From contig JAZQMT010000082.1 in NCBI GenBank assembly GCA_045543635.1, forward strand, positions 1-7,783: 7,783 bases of DNA. Reading direction: 5' to 3'. Origin of the DNA: SIG578 sp045543635. Lineage in GTDB: Bacteria > Bacillota > Clostridia > Oscillospirales > Ruminococcaceae. Positions 5,831-7,783 of the stretch are shown here, piece by piece. A model generated the notes under the pieces. That model was not told where the DNA came from. It saw only the letters and a program-made list of their open reading frames with translations, and searched no databases. Positions within the stretch are counted from its first letter, which is position 1, and each line of letters opens with the position of its first letter. The translations under genes were made by a program, and so were the position numbers.

Positions 5831-7009
5831 ATGAGTAAAAAATTGAAAGTCGGTATTATCGGTATCGGTAATATGGGTAGCGGTCACGCAAAGAACAGAC
5901 TTTGCAAAGAGGGCGTCTGCCCCGATATGGAGCTTGTCGCTGTTGCTGACACCAACCCCGATCGCCTTGAATGGGCAAAGGAAACTCTTCCCGAGAGCGT
6001 AGCTCGTTTTGCTACTGCCGAGGAGCTTCTGGACAGCGGTCTTGTTGAGGCTTGCATTATTGCAACCCCTCACTATTTCCACCCTGTTTATGCCATTGAG
6101 TGCATGAAACGCGGTATCCATGTTATGGTTGAAAAGCCTGCCGGTGTTTACTTAAAGCAGGTTCGCGAGATGAACGAGGTTGCACAGCAGCATCCCGAGG
6201 TTGTTTTCGGTGTTATGTTCAATCAGCGCACCAACCATGTTTATCGCAAAATGAGAGAGCTTGTTCAGAGCGGGAAATACGGTGAAATTCGCCGTACCAA
6301 CTGGCTCATTACCAACTGGTTCCGCACCCAGTTCTATTATGATTCCGGCAGCTGGAGAGCAACCTGGGCAGGCGAAGGCGGCGGCGTTCTGATGAATCAG
6401 TGCCCCCACCAGCTCGATCTTTGGCAGTGGATCTGCGGAATGCCCGTTAAGGTTCTTGCAAAAACTAAAAACGGCAACTGGCACGACATCGAGGTTGAAG
6501 ATGATGTTACTGCATATGTTGAGTATGCAAACGGTGCAACCGGCGTGTTCATCACCACCACCGGTGATGCCTGCGGTTCCAACCGTTTTGAAGTTCAGAT
6601 GGATAAAGCAAAGCTGGTTGTTGAAAATGATCAGCTTTCGGTAATCGAGCTTACAAAGAGCGCTACCGATGTTATCAAGGAGTCCAAGGTGGCATTCGAA
6701 GAGATCGAGTCAAAACAGCTTGAAATTGAGACCGATGGCCTCAATCCTCAGCACACCGGTGTTCTCAATGCTTGGGCAGCTGCAATTCTCAGAGGAGAGC
6801 CCCTTGTTGCAGACGGTAAAGAGGGTATCAACGGTGTTACGATTGCCAATGCAATGCACCTCTCGTCTTGGCTTAATAAAGAAATCGAGCTTCCGTTTGA
6901 CGAGGATCTTCATTATGAAGAGCTTAAAAAGCGTATTGCAACCTCCAGAACCAAGGAAAATGTTAAGGCTGTCTTCTCCGACACCTCTAACAGCTACGCA
7001 GGCGTATAA
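5831..7009 (+). CDS. Gfo/Idh/MocA-family oxidoreductase
   Basis: A 392-residue NAD(P)-dependent dehydrogenase of the glucose-fructose oxidoreductase/inositol dehydrogenase family. The N-terminal Rossmann domain (about 1-125) has GIGNMGSGH (11-19), an acidic D40 ending strand 2 (VAVADTNPDR, favouring NAD), ATPHYFH (79-84) and the signature EKPAG with K102. The C-terminal alpha/beta domain contains GGGVLMNQCPHQLDLWQW (183-200), where H193 and D196 are the usual catalytic positions. Length is normal for the family and no export signal is seen, so it is probably cytoplasmic. Such enzymes oxidise a ring hydroxyl of sugars, inositols or glycosides, often at C3. It is the last gene of the uronate operon, 71 bases after the second TIM barrel, with the strongest ribosome binding site of the set. 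It may act on an oxidised sugar, a glycoside or a polyol that feeds the UxuA/UxuB branch; the substrate is not known. Confidence 0.9.
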   Translation: MSKKLKVGIIGIGNMGSGHAKNRLCKEGVCPDMELVAVADTNPDRLEWAKETLPESVARFATAEELLDSGLVEACIIATPHYFHPVYAIECMKRGIHVMVEKPAGVYLKQVREMNEVAQQHPEVVFGVMFNQRTNHVYRKMRELVQSGKYGEIRRTNWLITNWFRTQFYYDSGSWRATWAGEGGGVLMNQCPHQLDLWQWICGMPVKVLAKTKNGNWHDIEVEDDVTAYVEYANGATGVFITTTGDACGSNRFEVQMDKAKLVVENDQLSVIELTKSATDVIKESKVAFEEIESKQLEIETDGLNPQHTGVLNAWAAAILRGEPLVADGKEGINGVTIANAMHLSSWLNKEIELPFDEDLHYEELKKRIATSRTKENVKAVFSDTSNSYAGV

Positions 7010-7024
7010 TTTCTGTGCTTGATA

Positions 7025-7042
7025 AAAAAGCTCCCCATAGAG
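7025..7042 (+). repeat. Left terminal inverted repeat of the composite element
   Basis: The sequence AAAAAGCTCCCCATAGAG matches the inverse complement of 7364-7381 except at one base (A against G after the CCCC). It begins 16 bases after the stop codon of the Gfo/Idh gene and runs directly into the first hairpin (7040-7068: 10-bp stem GAGGCACACT/AGTGTGCCTC). Confidence 0.6.
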
Positions 7043-7069
7043 GCACACTCCGTAAGGAAGTGTGCCTCA

Positions 7070-7243
7070 GTTATATTCGCCTATCGGCGAGTGATATTGC
7101 TTCGCAGTGATATTTGGACTAAAGTCCAAGTGATATTCGCTTCGCGAGTTTGGGGGCGAATATAATATCACTGAAACCATAGGTTTCAATATCACTTTGC
7201 CGTAAGGCAAAATATCACTGTGAGACCTGTCTCACAATATCAC
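7070..7243. repeat. Symmetrical array of GTGATATT / AATATCAC 8-mers with intervening hairpins
   Basis: The left half has GTTATATT (7070, one mismatch) and GTGATATT at 7091, 7107 and 7130. The right half has the inverse complement AATATCAC at 7164, 7188, 7211 and 7236. Between neighbours lie palindromes that differ in sequence: TCGCC/GGCGA, TGC/GCA, TTGGACT/AGTCCAA, then on the right TGAAACC/GGTTTCA, TTTGCC/GGCAAA and TGTGAGAC/GTCTCACA. At the centre ATATTCGC (7133-7140) pairs with GCGAATAT (7156-7163). The whole array can fold into a long stem of paired 8-mers with hairpin branches, or into a row of small hairpins. Confidence 0.7.
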
Positions 7244-7294
7244 TTATTATTCTTATTTTTGAGATAGGTTGATTTTTAAAGTATGTAACCCACT

Positions 7295-7326
7295 ATGACA
7301 CTTTCAAACCGAAAGTGTCATTTTTA
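7295..7326 (+). terminator. Intrinsic terminator candidate for the rightward operon
   Basis: ATGACACTTTC (7295-7305) pairs perfectly with GAAAGTGTCAT (7311-7321) around the loop AAACC, and TTTTT (7321-7325) follows at once. It is 286 bases beyond the Gfo/Idh stop, so the transcript would carry the structured array as its 3' untranslated region unless it ends earlier. Confidence 0.6.
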
Positions 7327-7369
7327 TATAAAAGTAGAGAGACAACTTCTTTACGAAGCGTCTCTCTAC
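7326..7369 (-). terminator. Intrinsic terminator candidate for the leftward chromate-transporter gene
   Basis: GTAGAGAGAC (7334-7343) and GTCTCTCTAC (7360-7369) form a 10-bp stem, extended inside by CTTC/GAAG (7346-7349 with 7355-7358). On the minus strand the stem is followed by TTTTATAT (7333-7326). It lies about 30 bases beyond the TAG of the transporter gene. The T-run is short, so strength is uncertain. Confidence 0.5.
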
Positions 7370-7381
7370 GGGGAGCTTTTT
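7364..7381 (-). repeat. Right terminal inverted repeat of the composite element
   Basis: Inverse complement partner of 7025-7042, with one mismatch in 18. It overlaps the outer stem of the hairpin at 7334-7369 and ends 18 bases before the stop codon of the chromate-transporter gene. Confidence 0.6.
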
Positions 7382-7399
7382 CGTTTTGTTTTTACTATT

Positions 7400-7783
7400 C
7401 TACTTAAACAGCAGCGGCAGGTAGCTGACCGCAATGCCGATAGCGGCGGAAATGAGAATAACGATAATGGGGTGCAGCTTCTTTTTCAGAATAAGAAACA
7501 GCGAGAGCCCAAAAATAATTGCCGACGAAATAAATTCCGCTGAAATGACGGTGTTTAGTATATCACCATAACCTGCGGGAAAGAAGACCTCGAGCGCGGT
7601 GGTTAAAACGGCGGTGCCGATAAGCCCGATGGCAGCAGGACGCAATCCGTTGAGTGCACCCTTTACATAGCGGCTTTGTTTAAATTTTTCATAGCATTTT
7701 GCAACGATAAGAATTATTATAAAGGATGGCAGCACCACGCCGAGGGTGGCACAAAACGAGCCGAATAGCCCACCCATCTCCGA
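7400..7783 (-). CDS. chrA: Chromate transporter (CHR family), C-terminal part
   Basis: The last 127 residues of an integral membrane protein, reading in from the right edge with no start inside the window. The stretch GSFCATLGVVLPSFIIIL is characteristic of CHR-family proteins, which export chromate or other oxyanions. Four hydrophobic segments are visible, at about residues 9-29, 46-68, 82-100 and 103-125 of the part seen, separated by short charged loops (AKCYEKFKQSRYVKG, LKKKLH). The protein ends shortly after the last segment. In Firmicutes this family is often encoded as two adjacent half-size proteins of about 180-190 residues, so this is probably the downstream member of such a pair and about two thirds of it is visible. 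The ATG at 7777 is internal: the frame continues upstream to the edge and the conserved motif lies at once after it. The gene converges on the uronate operon. Confidence 0.85.
   Translation of the reverse strand, partial: SEMGGLFGSFCATLGVVLPSFIIILIVAKCYEKFKQSRYVKGALNGLRPAAIGLIGTAVLTTALEVFFPAGYGDILNTVISAEFISSAIIFGLSLFLILKKKLHPIIVILISAAIGIAVSYLPLLFK

Larger units (their letters stand above)
7025..7381. mobile_element. Composite inverted-repeat element (MITE-like, non-coding)
   Basis: This fills almost all of the gene-free stretch 7010-7399. Its ends, 7025-7042 and 7364-7381, are inverse complements at 17 of 18 positions. Inside each end is a hairpin with similar loop surroundings: YCGTAARGAAGT at 7050-7061 and, on the other strand, at 7357-7346. 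The centre (7070-7243) is an array of inverted 8-mers with small hairpins. There is no credible protein inside; the 82-codon plus-strand frame starting at 7295 is a by-product of hairpins and of the antisense of the chromate gene. No target-site duplication is obvious. I infer a non-autonomous mobile or interspersed repeat; a purely regulatory bidirectional termination region is the alternative. Confidence 0.5.

Noticed and set aside
7070..7243. CRISPR-like array
   Set aside because: The repeated unit is only 8 bases, is inverted between the two halves, and the intervening sequences are palindromes of 8 to 17 bases, not unique spacers of 25-40 bases. No cas gene is present.
7295..7543. 82-codon plus-strand reading frame
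   Set aside because: It begins inside a terminator hairpin, translates the hairpins and then the antisense of the well-supported chromate-transporter gene, and has no recognisable domain.

Overview
The window looks like chromosomal DNA of an anaerobic, probably gut-associated Clostridia-type Firmicute. The signs are strong AAGGAG-type ribosome binding sites, base composition that looks roughly balanced by eye, uronate genes of the Bacillus/Clostridia type (a short UxuA of 345 residues and an SDR-type UxuB), a GPSSSHTMGP-type serine dehydratase remnant, and hairpin-rich intergenic repeats. The assignment is inference from gene types; no 16S or other marker is present.

Layout. At the left edge, the first 25 codons of a probable antibiotic-biosynthesis-monooxygenase-like protein read leftwards (1-76). 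Facing away from it is an internally deleted iron-sulfur L-serine dehydratase (206-535) with intact promoter and start signals. Next comes a leftward pair: an AraC-family regulator (2080-1259) and a HAD phosphatase (1241-582), 17 bases apart and probably co-transcribed. A 148-base divergent control region (2081-2228) carries a promoter candidate for each direction and a perfect 10-bp palindrome between them.

The main content is a rightward operon of five genes (2229-7009): mannonate dehydratase (uxuA), a sugar isomerase/epimerase-type TIM barrel, an SDR D-mannonate/fructuronate oxidoreductase (uxuB), a second TIM-barrel isomerase/epimerase, and a Gfo/Idh/MocA-family dehydrogenase. UxuB (fructuronate to mannonate) and UxuA (mannonate to 2-keto-3-deoxygluconate) are the two central steps of hexuronate breakdown. 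The usual uronate isomerase (UxaC), KDG kinase, KDPG aldolase, transporter and glycosidase are absent from the window. The two TIM barrels and the Gfo/Idh enzyme may supply an upstream branch that converts an unusual uronate, glycoside or polyol into the UxuB/UxuA substrates. The divergent AraC protein, with an N-terminal cupin-like sensor region, is the obvious candidate regulator.

After the operon there is a gene-free stretch of 390 bases (7010-7399). It is almost filled by a structured element (7025-7381) with 17/18-matching terminal inverted repeats, similar-looking terminal hairpins, and a symmetrical core: four GTGATATT-type 8-mers (the first with one mismatch), then four AATATCAC 8-mers, with different small hairpins between them. 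Its right part also holds two hairpins sharing one T/A-rich linker, which could terminate the operon from the left and the leftward chromate-transporter gene from the right. That gene (7400-7783) runs off the right edge.
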